Shown in pieces: positions 34,410-44,909 of a stretch of 64,000 bases of DNA. Below the pieces are notes generated by a model, which was not told the DNA's origin, searched no databases, and was given only the letters and a program-made list of their open reading frames with translations. Each line of letters starts with the position of its first letter. Within the stretch, counting starts at the first letter, position 1. The stretch comes from Closterium sp. Naga37s-1 (taxonomy: Eukaryota > Streptophyta > Zygnematophyceae > Desmidiales > Closteriaceae), in assembly GCA_947471745.1 (NCBI GenBank), contig CANJKZ010000772.1, positions 744,001 through 808,000 on the forward strand. Reading direction: 5' to 3'. A program made the translations under genes and the position numbers.

Positions 34410-37400
34410 ATGCCGTCTCGCTCATCCCGCTTGGTCGACTTACTCTGTCGACACTGCAGTCATGCTTCCTTCCCACTACTATCGTTGAGCCGCGCTTCTA
34501 TCTCTTACCCAATCTCATTCCCAATTTCGTGCGAGAAATGTGTTAGAATGCCGTCCCGTTCCCCGTTTCGTCGTGGAAGCTGTGCCGTAAGCTGTCCCGA
34601 TCTCCCCTCATTTCCCCCTCCCCCTCCCCCTTTCCCCCTTCCCCCTCTTCCCCGCTCTCACCCCTTTCCTCCTTTCCATCCTCCCCTCGTTCTCTTCCCA
34701 CTCTCACCGCTTTTTTGCGTGGATCCTGCAGGCCTCGTCGCCTCTCCCTTCGTTGCGGTGCTGCCACGCGAGCCATGCTTCTTCCGCCCTTCCCATCCCG
34801 CCGCGGACCACGTCAGCGACGGCGGCGGCTAATCAGGGCGATCCACGTGGCAGCGAGCGCAAGAAACTGCGCCCATGTCTCTCCGCCCCGCCCCTGTACA
34901 TATCGTCCTTTTTCTATAAAAACGTCGTAGCGCCTCTGCGCTCCACCCGTTCCCCCTCCGCCCGCTCTGCCGGTTCCCCGCACTCCCCTGGACCTCCCCC
35001 TTTCCGCCGCGCCTCCTCCGCCTGCTCGTCCGCTTCTTCCGCCAACCGCAAGAAGGGGGATTCTTCCCTGCTGAGCTCGCGCCTGCCCCCCCTTCTCCCC
35101 GCCTCCCCGCGACACCCTTCCGCCTCATCCCCGCCCTCCTCCCCGTTCCTCTCCCGCTCCCCCTCCTTCCTCCCCAGGTCTTCGTCTCTCTCCTCCGCTT
35201 CTTCCTGCCCCTCCCCCCACTCTCTCTCCTCCCCCTCCTCTCTCCCCCCTTCTCCCGCGCGCACATCACCCCTTTCTACCCGTCCGCGGACGTCGTCCGG
35301 CAAGACGGCCGGCAGAACAACCTGCGCCGGCAAAGTGGAAGCTCGCGCCCTTCGCTCAGGACTCCCGGCGGCTAGCCGGCGGTCGCGCCGGCAACCGGCT
35401 GACGACGAGGAGGAATATTTTTATTTCCTGCCCGATATTGAGGACGACTGGGAAGAGGAGGAGGCGGTGCAGAGGCATCGGCGGGAGGGGCAGCGGTGGC
35501 GGGGGGACATCGGCGGGGAGGCGCAGGGGAAGCGCGCGGACGCGGAGCGGGGGGAGCTGGGGGGAAGCGCGGGGTACGGGATCGGATCTGGGTCTGGGAG
35601 TGTGTATGATAGCAGCGGCAATGGCGGCGGGATTGGCGGCGGTATGGGCGGCGGTGTCGGTGGTGGGGATGGGTTGAGCAGCTATGGGCAATACCAGGAG
35701 TTACATCAACACGCGTTTCATCAATCGTTACAGTATCAACAACAGCCGCAGCCGCAAAACTGGTACTCGTACCCGGATTCACAACAGCAGCCGCCGCCGC
35801 AACCGGGGCAACTGCAATGGCAGCAACAGCAGCAGCAGCAGCCGCTGCAGAGACAGCAACCGGAGCAGCAACAGCAGGAACAGCAGTGGCGGCAGCAGCA
35901 ACAGCAGGAGCAGCAATGGCGGCAGCAGCAGCAAACGAACGATCAGGAGAATAATTTTCAACGTCAACGAGAGCAGCTTTGGGGGTGGCAGCAGCAGCAG
36001 CAGGAGCAGTTATGGCAGCAGCAACAACAGCATCAGCAGCAACAGCAGCAGCAGGAGCAGCAGCAGCAGCAGGCGCTGTGGCAGCAATCAGAATTGCAGT
36101 CGCGGCTGCAGGCGCAACAGCGGCAGCAGGAGCAGCAGCAACAGCAGAGTGGTGACCTGGCAGTGCCAGCTTCACCAAATCAGGAGCAGCAGCGACACGT
36201 CAGCAGCCGCGGCCAGGAGCAAAAGCACCATCACCATCACCACCACCATCACCACAATCACAAGCACGGGCATGGGCATGGGCATGGGCACGAGAAGAGC
36301 AAGGCGGTTTCCCGGTCTTGGGTCCCTCCGTCCCAGGCGCATGTGCGGAGGCAGGTGGCGCAGTGGAGTGTGAAGGCGTTGAGAGCGGTGAAAGACAACA
36401 TGGCGCTGTCTCTGCCGCCCGAGTCGCTCATTCTCGTCGTCTCGTGCCTCGTGGGCGTGTTGACAGGCTCGTCCGTAGTGCTATTTAATGATACGGTGAG
36501 TTCTGGAAAAGTATGGCCTTTCGTTATAGTGCCTCATGAGGAGGGCTCCGCGTGACGGGCTTGATTTTTATTTTCCAGATTCAATCGCCCACGTCACTCC
36601 ACCACTCTCATCGCTCCCAACCGCTCTCCACCACCCCCGCCACCCTCCAGGTGCACATGATCAGAGACACTTTGTTCCAGAACGTGCCTCACGAGGAGGG
36701 CTCCGCATGGCTGAGGGACCAACCGGTGGGCGACGTGTGGCACCTCTTCCTCGTGCCTCTGGCGGGCGGCATTGCCGTTGGCATCCTCAACTCGCTCCGA
36801 TCGGGACTCAAGGATACCGCTCCCACCCGCACGCAGCAGCAGCAGCGCCAGCGCCAGCAGCAAGAGGAGGAGGGAGCAGGGCAGCAAAAAATGTCACCCA
36901 AGCAAAGAGCCTTCTCCCTGCCGTTTCTCACCCCGGACGACGTCTCCGAGCTTAACCGGAAGGCTCGGGCCGTGGCTCGGCCGGTCCTGAAAGCCCTGGC
37001 GGCAGCGGTCACGCTCGGCACAGGAAACAGCCTCGGTCCGGAAGGCCCGAGCGTGGAAATCGGGTCCAGCATCGGGAAGGCCACAGGAAGCATTGTCCGG
37101 GGAAGCCGCGAACGCACGATCGCACTTGTAGCAGCGGGATCAGCCGCGGGTATAGCATCGGGATTCAATGCCGCGGTTGCCGGGTGCTTCTTTGCTTTGG
37201 AATCCGTTCTTAGATCCTCCACGCAAGGCTCTCCTGCGAGCCTCACCACGGCAATGATCCTCCTGTCTTCCGTTCTCGCTGCGGTGGTTTCCCAAGCTGG
37301 TCTTGGCGCAGACCCATCCATCCACGTGCCCTTATACGAGCTCCGATCGCCGGCGGAGCTGCCGCTGTATCTGCTTCTAGGGTTGTGCTGTGGTGGGGTG

Positions 37401-40400
37401 TCGATCTCGCTCACGCGCTCGGCGGCGTTCTTCTCGTCGATGTTTGATGGGTTGGAGGCGAATACGAACGTGCCGCCCGTGCTGCTGCCGGCGATCGGAG
37501 GGCTGGGGATCGGGGTGATCTCGCTGGTGTATCCCGAGGTGCTCTACTGGGGGTTCCAAAACGTGAATGATCTCATCACGTCACACCCACTCGTGGCTTC
37601 CCCTGCGGTACGTGCTGTGTTGCTTGCTGTCATGCTGCATGCTTTGAGTGCTGGTGTATCCCGAGGTGCTCTACTGGGGGTTCCAGAACGTGAATGATCT
37701 CATCATGTCACACCCGCTGGTGGCTTCCCCTGCGGTACGTGCTGTGTTGCTGCAAGCTTTAATTTCCTTTGAAGGCTGGGGATCGGGGTGATCTCGCTGG
37801 TGCATCACCAGCCGGAGTTCCTCCTCCGGCTAGTGGTATTCAAGGTACTCGCCACGGCCTTCTGGTGCTCATCTCCCTCACTTCCTCTCTTCTCTTCTCT
37901 TCTCTTCCCCACTACCAGCCGGGGTTCCTGCTGCAACTGGTGGTAGTCAAGGTACTCGCCACGGCCTTCTGTCGCGGATCTCGCCTCGTGGGTGGCTTCT
38001 ATGCACCCTCACTCTTCATCGGGGCGGCGCTCGGGGCGGCGTACGGGCGGCTGGCCAGTGACGTGCTGGCGTTCATTGACCCTGACCTGACGCTGACGTG
38101 GATCCAAGTGGCCGCACCCCAGGCCTATGCCATGGTGAGTAAGGTCTCAACATGGCTATCTCTCCTCCCTTAACATGCCTCACAATGTGACGTGCTGGCG
38201 TTTATTGACCCGGAGTTAACCCGCACGTGGATCCAAGTGGCCGCCCCTCAGGCCTATGCTATGGTAAGGCTCGGCGTACCTAGCTGTTTCTCATACCTGT
38301 CCCTTCTCTATTTTGAGGTACCTCAGAGTGCGGCTGCTGGCGTTTATTGACCCGGAGTTAACCCGCACGTGGATCCAAGTGGCCGCCCCTCAGGCCTATG
38401 CCATGGTAAGTCTTGCTCTCTTTCCATGCCCGCTCTCTCTACTCTCTCTCTCTTCATTCTTCTGAGGCGACTGACCAGTGACGTGCTGGCGTTTGTTGAC
38501 CCGGATTTGACCCTCACGTGGATCCAAGTGGCTGCCCCCCAGCCCTGTGCCATGGTAAGTCTTGCCCTCTTTTGGTGCTCACTATCTCCAAGCTCGCTCG
38601 CTCTCCTCACTCTCTCCTCGTCCTCGTCCTCGTCCCCCACCCCCAGGCCTATGCCATAGTAAGCCTAACTATTTGCATGGCTGTCCCTCCTTGCTCGCTA
38701 TCCCTCTCTCCTCAATCCAACCCTCCCAACCTCGTTTTCCTGTCTCTCTCCCCTCAACTTCACCCCCACCCCAATCAGGTGGGCATGGCAGCAACGCTGG
38801 CAGGATTGTGCCAAGTACCCCTGACCTCGGTGCTCCTCTTCGAGCTCACACGGGACTATCGCATCATTCTGCCGCTCATGGCAGCAGTCGGCATCTCCTC
38901 CTGGCTCGCCTCCACTGCTGCCAGAAGCCCTTGTAACCTCTCACCTCATTCTCCCGTCCTTTTCCCTCTCCCTCTTGCCCCTGTATCAGGTGGGCATGGC
39001 AGCCACTCTAGCAGGAGTGTGCCAAGTTCCCTTAACCTCCGTCCTCCTTCTCTTTGAGCTCACACGGGACTACCGCATCATTCTGCCGCTCATGGCAGCA
39101 GTCGGCATCTCCTCCTGGCTCGCCTCCACTGCTGCCAGAAGCCCTTGTAACCTCTCACCTCATTCTCCCGTCCTTTTCCCTCCCCCTCTTGCCCCTGTAT
39201 CAGGTGGGCATGGCAGCCACTCTAGCAGGAGTGTGCCAAGTTCCCTTAACCTCCGTCCTCCTTCTCTTTGAGCTCACACGGGACTACCGCATCATTCTGC
39301 CGCTCATGGCAGCAGTCGGCATCTCCTCCTGGCTCGCCTCCACTGCTGCCAGAAGCCCTTGTAACCTCTCACCTCATTCTCCCGTCCTTTTCCCTCTCCC
39401 TCTTGCCCCTGTATCAGGTGGGCATGGCAGCCACTCTAGCAGGAGTGTGCCAAGTTCCCTTAACCTCCGTCCTCCTTCTCTTTGAGCTCACACGGGACTA
39501 CCGCATCATTCTGCCGCTCATGGCAGCAGTCGGCATCTCCTCCTGGCTCGCCTCCACTGCTGCCAGAAGCCCTTGTAACCTCTCACCTCATTCTCCCGTC
39601 CTTTTCCCTCTCCCTCTTGCCCCTGTATCAGGTGGGCATGGCAGCCACTCTAGCAGGAGTGTGCCAAGTTCCCTTAACCTCCGTCCTCCTTCTCTTTGAG
39701 CTCACACGGGACTACCGCATCATTCTGCCGCTCATGGCAGCAGTCGGCATCTCCTCCTGGCTCGCCTCCACTGCTGCCAGAAGCCCTTGTAACCTCTCAC
39801 CTCATTCTCCCGTCCTTTTCCCTCTCCCTCTTGCCCCTGTATCAGGTGGGCATGGCAGCCACTCTAGCAGGAGTGTGCCAAGTTCCCTTAACCTCCGTCC
39901 TCCTTCTCTTTGAGCTCACACGGGACTACCGCATCATTCTGCCGCTCATGGCAGCAGTCGGCATCTCCTCCTGGCTCGCCTCCACTGCCGCCAGAAAGCC
40001 CCGCCGGCCGCAACCGGGCGGCGTTACCGTCTTTGCTCCCTCCAACTCCCCCTCCTCCTCTTCATTCCCTTCCTCCCCTCCTTACTCCTCTTCCTCCTCT
40101 CCTTCCGCATCCTCCTACCCATATCCGACTTCGTATTATCCCAGTCCTCTCTCCCCATCGCTCGTGCCGGTTCTTCCCCCATCGCCTGTGCCCCCCTCGC
40201 CGCTGCTCTACTCTGGGGCAGGCTCCTATTCTCCTGGTGCTCCTGCTGCTGAAGCCGCTCCTGATGCTGCTGCTTCTGCTGCTGCTGCTACTCGTCCTCC
40301 CTACATGGCTTCTCAGGCCCCTGCTGCTCCCCTTCCTTCATATGCGCCGTCTCAGTTCCCTGGCCCTTATCCTGGGGCGCTCTTTACGGGGGATATTTAT

Positions 40401-43123
40401 TCTGGGTCAGGGTCTTGGGTGGGTGGAGGGGGAGGAGGGGAGGGGATGAGAAGGGAGGCTAGAGGGGAGGAGGTAGGAGGGAGAGAATGGGATGGTGGTG
40501 GTGCTAGTGAGGGTGGTGGAGGGAAGGGGGCTGAAGATTCTAACAAGACTCCACCTGCTACTGCTGCTTCTGCTGCTGCTGCTGCAGCAGCAGCAGCAGC
40601 GGCATCGTTTTCCTCTCCCCCAGGGTACACGGCTCCTGCTTCTGCTGCCTGTGGTCCACCTGTTTCTGGTCCTGGCGCCTATGCTGCATCCCACTCTTCT
40701 TCCTACGAATCACCCATCTCCTCTGCACGCTCCTCCCCTTTCGCCTCGCCTTCCTCCTCCCCTCCTTCCTCTCCTAAACGTGCTACCCTCTCCAGAACCC
40801 CTTCCTCTGGACCCAAGGTTGCAAGTGCAGCAGCAGCGGCCGCAACAGCAGCGGCAGCAGCGGCAACTGCAGCAGCAGCGGCAGCAGCAGCCGCCTCTAG
40901 TGCCCAGGAGAAGGCGTATGATAATCCCGAGGCTTCGGCATACATGCCGGAGCTAGATCTAGCTGCGGAAGTGGCTGCCGAAGCTGCAGGCGTGGCCGCC
41001 GAAGCTGCAGCTACGGCTGCCGAAGCTGCGGTGGAAGCAGCAGCGGAAGCAGCCGAAGCTGATAATGCTGGTCTTTCAACAACCGATGGTAATCCTGCCC
41101 TTCCTCCAACTGCTGCTGCTGCTCCTCCTGCCAATCCGCTCATGCCAGCTGTCATACTAGACGTGGCAGGTGGGTCGGGAGGAGGGGTTTCGTCAGGTGG
41201 TTTTTCAGGTGGTTCAGCAGCAGCCATGGCAGAGTCAAATGCGACTGTGATAGTACTCGAGAGAGCAAGCGGTTTGGTACCCGACCCCCTACCCTCTCCT
41301 CCCCTTCCTCCTCCTTCAACCTCCTCTCCCCTGTCTATTAGTGGTCAAGGTACAGAAGCCGAGGAAGCTCAGGCTGATGCGGCCGCAGCAGGAGTGGCAG
41401 CGGCAGCAGCGGTGGCAGCAGCGGCAGCAGTTTCAGTGGTCGTGGATGCAGCTTCGGGGTCAGCAGAAGCATCAGCAACAGCAGCTGCAGCAGCAGCAGC
41501 AGTAGCCGCAGCAGCAGTGAGCGGTGTGACGGGAATCGCACCTGCTACAGCAGCAGGTGATAGTTCATCAGAAGCAGGATCCACTGAAGTGGGTGCTAGC
41601 TCTATTCAAACGCAAGAAGCAGCAGCAATGGCAGCAGCTCAAGTACAAACAGACTCTAGATCTGAGGGCCCAGAGGGAAGCAACTACGGGCTCTCACAAG
41701 AGACCCCATCTGCTGGTTTCTCCTCTCCTTCTATCGACCTCCCAACCGCAGACCTCCCTCCTCTTCGAATCCCTTCCCCCACCAACCCCCAGCCAGGCTT
41801 CATGACGCCTTCCCAACCCAGCTCTCCTCCTCCTGCTCCACCCTCGTCTCCGTCGTTCGCACCCCTCCCCCCGCCGCCTCCGCTTGTTGTCGTCTCGCGC
41901 GACGACGGCGTGTCACTGGACGTGCGCGACGGAGTGTTCTTAGAGGAGCAGCTTTTAGAGGAGCTGCCAGTGGCAGTGGCAATGAATACCTCCTTTGCAG
42001 CAGTGGGAGTACAAGCCATGGTGCGGGACGCTGTGGCATCTATGGTGGCGCACAGGCAGTGGTGCTGCTTGGTGCTGCAGGACGGGGGTTATCTGCATGG
42101 GCTGCTGACGCTGGTGGATGTACAGGAGGAGGCGGAGAGGCAGCTTACTGCTGGGGGTGCTGCTGCTGACGTGGAGTCTCTTCCTGTTATCACCATCTGT
42201 CACCAGCATCCTGACTCTGACGCTTTCCTCCGCTTGCCTTCAGAATCAAATCAAGATGCCAATGGCAACCCCTCGTCCTCTTCCTCGTCTGGCATTGCCG
42301 CCCGAAGCCGGCCATCCGAGGCCATCGAGGTGACTTTTCCGGATACCACGCTGCGGGCGGCACGCGACCGCATGACGGCTCGCGGGCTTCGTCAGCTTCC
42401 TGTTGTGTTGCGAGAGGAGATGGTGGTGAGGAGGGAGAGGGTGGGGAGTGATGCTTCTGGGAGTGGCAGCAGCAGTGGGAGTGACAGTGAGAGAGAGAGT
42501 GGTGGTTACAGCAGCAGCAGTGGTGGGAGCGGGAGTGAGAGTGACCGTGGTAGTGGGAGTGAGAGTGAGAGTGAGAGGGAATACCAAAGAGGAAGTGAAA
42601 GGGAGAATGGATGGAGGAGTGTGAGGGGAAGTGGAGGGGGGAGCAGTGGGAGTGAGAGAGAGGAGGGTGACACGGATGGGGAGAGTGGTTCGGATGGCGA
42701 TGACGTCCGCAACAACGATGATGACATGGCACCTGTAGTGCGTCTTCGGGTGCTGGGGTTGGTGGATCGAGACGACATCTCGCTTGCTTGCAGGTACGGT
42801 CTTAGAGGAATTGGATTGGAGAATACCCAAAAGCCGCACTTAAATACTCTCCCGCATGTCCGGTTATCTCAGGCCTGTTCAGCTTCTTCCATACCATCCA
42901 CCTCCCCTCCGCCTCCGCATGCCTCCAGTTCTCCGTCATTGCACTCACCCATCTCTCTCCTATCATTTCCTCGTACCCCCTCTCCTTCCCTTCCAGGGCG
43001 GAGGCCACTCGTCGCCTGCTCTCAGCCCTCCCTCGAGATTTCCGTTCCTCTGGTGGGGGAGGCAGTGGGAGTGCTGGCATGCAGCAGACACAGCTGGACA
43101 GCTCTCTCTTCCCAGCTGCCTGA
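34410..43123 (+). CDS. CLC: CLC-type chloride channel/transporter, CLC-e/f group, enlarged
   Basis: Six exons join into 2062 aa: 34410-34586, 34732-36495, 36651-37607, 37919-38134, 39846-42793 and 42997-43123. The membrane core (about residues 630-1090) has LVGVLTGSSVVLFN, LGTGNSLGPEGPSVEIG with the gating Glu of GPEGP, FNAAVAGCFFALESVL, GGFYAPSLFIGAALG and VPLTSVLLLFELTRDYRI. Two CBS-type segments follow (about 1720-2030), reading into a third-frame-consistent last exon. These features match plant CLC-e/f proteins of plastid or Golgi membranes, which are about 700-780 aa. The excess is low complexity: a Gln/His-rich N-terminal domain (35700-36280) and about 630 Ala/Ser/Pro-rich residues between core and CBS pair. 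The start could be ATG 34410 or in-frame ATG 34548. Exon copies flank exons 3, 4 and 5. Confidence 0.87.
35695..36285 (+). repeat. CAG/CAA-rich tract coding poly-Gln and a His run in CLC exon 2
   Basis: About 160 codons are dominated by CAG and CAA, followed by a run of 11 His (with one Asn) and GHGHGHG. The frame is open throughout, so the tract appears to be translated as part of the N-terminal domain. Confidence 0.9.
37652..37735 (+). repeat. Donor-half copy of CLC exon 3
   Basis: It repeats VYPEVLYWGFQNVNDLI..HPLVASPA with the same GTACGT donor as the complete exon ending at 37607. It has no acceptor. Confidence 0.85.
37770..37857 (+). repeat. Acceptor-half copy of CLC exon 4
   Basis: CATCACCAG is followed by PEFLLRLVVFKVLATAF, then divergence. 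The complete exon starts at 37919. An exon 3 fragment (GIGVISLV) precedes it. Confidence 0.85.
38187..38658 (+). repeat. Donor-half copies of CLC exon 4
   Basis: Copies end at about 38264, 38406, 38554 and 38658. They repeat DVLAFIDP..TWIQVAAPQAYAM; the first three keep a GTAAG donor after the ATG codon. A palindrome (TTTTGAGGTACCTCAGAG, 38311-38328) separates the first two. Confidence 0.88.
38779..39845 (+). repeat. Five acceptor-half copies of CLC exon 5, 214-bp period
   Basis: Copies start at 38779, 38990, 39204, 39418 and 39632; the complete exon starts at 39846. The last four copies and the true exon start are nearly identical at exactly 214-bp spacing. Each carries the same ATCAG acceptor and encodes VGMAATLAG..LASTAAR before running into intron sequence. 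Confidence 0.95.
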
Positions 43124-43339
43124 GCCATACACTGTCAGCATGTAATCTTGTCAAAGTGTTATAATGCTTACATTGTTTAGGCTGTAGTGGGGTAACCCAT
43201 AAGGGGTACAACTCAATTAGGGTTGGTACTTGTACCCAACTCATTCATAGTTCATTCATTCTCGTTCGGTATTCTGACATGGTTACAGAGCAGATCCTGT
43301 TTCATGACCGTTTTCTTTAGGGCCCATCGAATAGCGTTG

Positions 43340-43928
43340 CCCCACTAGTTGCAATGCCCTGCCCCGCCCTGTCCTGCCTGTCGCGCCGCCCTGCTGGCCG
43401 CCGCGCCGCCCTTTGCGGCCCGCGAGCCGCCCTTTGCAGCCCGCCGCGCTGCCCTTTGCAGCTCGCGCGCCGTCATTTGCAGCCTGCGCGCCGCCCTTTG
43501 CAACCCGCGCGCCGCCCTACTGCAGCCCGCCCTGCCTTGCCCGCGCGCTGCCCTTTTGCAGCCCGCCGCGCCGCCCTTTGCAGCCCGCGCACCGCCCCTT
43601 GCACCCGCGCGCCGCCCTTTGCAGCCCGCGCGCCACCCTGCTGCGCGCAGCCCTGCTGGCCGCACAGCCCTGCTGCGCGCCGCCCGGCTGCTGCCTGCCC
43701 TGCTGCGCGCAGCCCTGCTAGCCGGCGCCCTCCTGCCCGCGCCGCCCTGTTGCTGCCCGCCCTGCTGAGTGCCGCCCTGCTGGCCGACGCCCTGCTGCCC
43801 GCGCGCCGCCCTGTTGGCAGTCGCACCGCCCTGCCCTCGCTTGCGCGCTCCTCTAGTGCTCTAGTGCTCGCGCGCCGCCCTGCCTCCGTGCCGCCCTGCT
43901 GGTCGTGCGCCACCCTGTTCTGCCCGCT
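43340..43928 (+). repeat. GC-rich leader of element A
   Basis: Short GCCGCCCTTTGCAGCCCGC-type repeats between the primer site and gag. Opposite frames code only Ala/Arg/Pro and are not genes. Confidence 0.7.
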
Positions 43929-44909
43929 ATGGCTTCTCTCAGTGTACTCACCTTCGATCATGAGGGCCGTCCGATCCAGTTCGATACGTGGCTCGACGAC
44001 TTACAGCTGTACCTACTGAGCGATTCTAGAGACAGCGTTTCGTTGTTTGACCACACGTCATGAGCCTCTCTCGCCCCTCCCGCCACAGTTGACAGTGCGA
44101 CTCGCTCACAGTGGCTTACCCGTGACGCTGCTGCTCGCTTAGCCGTTCGCAACCACCTTCCGTTAGCCAAACGCGCTCACTTTGGCCAGCACAAGTCTGC
44201 CAAAGCCCTGTACGACGCTGTAGTCGCTCGTTATTCTTCCCCTGCCACAGCTGCTCTCGGCTGCCTTATACTGCCATACCTGTTTCCCGAGCTGTCAGCC
44301 TTTGCCACAGTCGAGGACCTCGTTACCCACCTCCACACTAGCGACGCTCGCTACCGCGCTGCCCTCCCAGCCGAGTTCCTAGACAGGAACCCGTCCCCGA
44401 TGTACATCACTCTCTACTTCATAGTCACCCGCTTCCCTGACTCTCTTCGCGCAGTCAGGGACCACTTTCTCTCACTTGACCCCACAGACCTCACTGTCGA
44501 CCTGCTCGAGAAGCACCTCCTTGCAGTTGAGACTAGCGTAGTCGCTGTAGGTGCTGCTCGTGGCACTCCTCGCGCGCCCTTCTTTGAGGGGTGTTCCCCC
44601 TCCCCCCTTGCCCCCTCCTACGCTTCTGCTGTTGTTGTTGACATCCTTGGTGTTGAGGATGTCGGGGCTGCTTCTGCTCTTAGTGGGAAGCGCCGCAGCA
44701 GCAAGGGCAAGGGTGGCAAGAGTGGTGGCAGTGGCAGCGGGGGTGGTGGTGGTGGAGGCAGTAGAGGTGGTGGAGGCAGTGGAGGCGGTGGAGGTGGCGG
44801 AGGTGGTGGCAGCGGTGGGAGTGGTGGCGGGAGTGGGGGCTTCGGTGGCGGCGGTGGTGGCAGCGGTGGGAGTGGGGGTGGCGCTGGTGGCGGCAGTGGG
44901 AGTGGTGGC
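43929..44909 (+). pseudogene. gag: Copia gag, element A, broken
   Basis: It begins MASLSVLTFDHEGRPIQFDT, the family's conserved gag start, but has an in-frame TGA at 44061-44063. A later frame keeps YIVTLYFIV-type and Gly-rich segments. It is cut at 44910 by the LTR of element B within the glycine-rich linker. Confidence 0.85.

Noticed and set aside
34753..34850. Start of the CLC protein at a TTG near 34753
   Set aside because: A non-ATG start is unnecessary: the exon begins at 34732 behind a CTGCAG acceptor and joins in frame to an ATG exon at 34410-34586.
36528..36558. Extra copy of CLC exon 3 interior (HEEGSA)
   Set aside because: A 25-bp duplication in the intron with an early TGA and neither splice site. 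It is real but too short to count as an exon copy.
43345..43961. Ala/Arg/Pro-rich frames on both strands
   Set aside because: They lie in the Copia leader, have repeat-like composition and no family resemblance.
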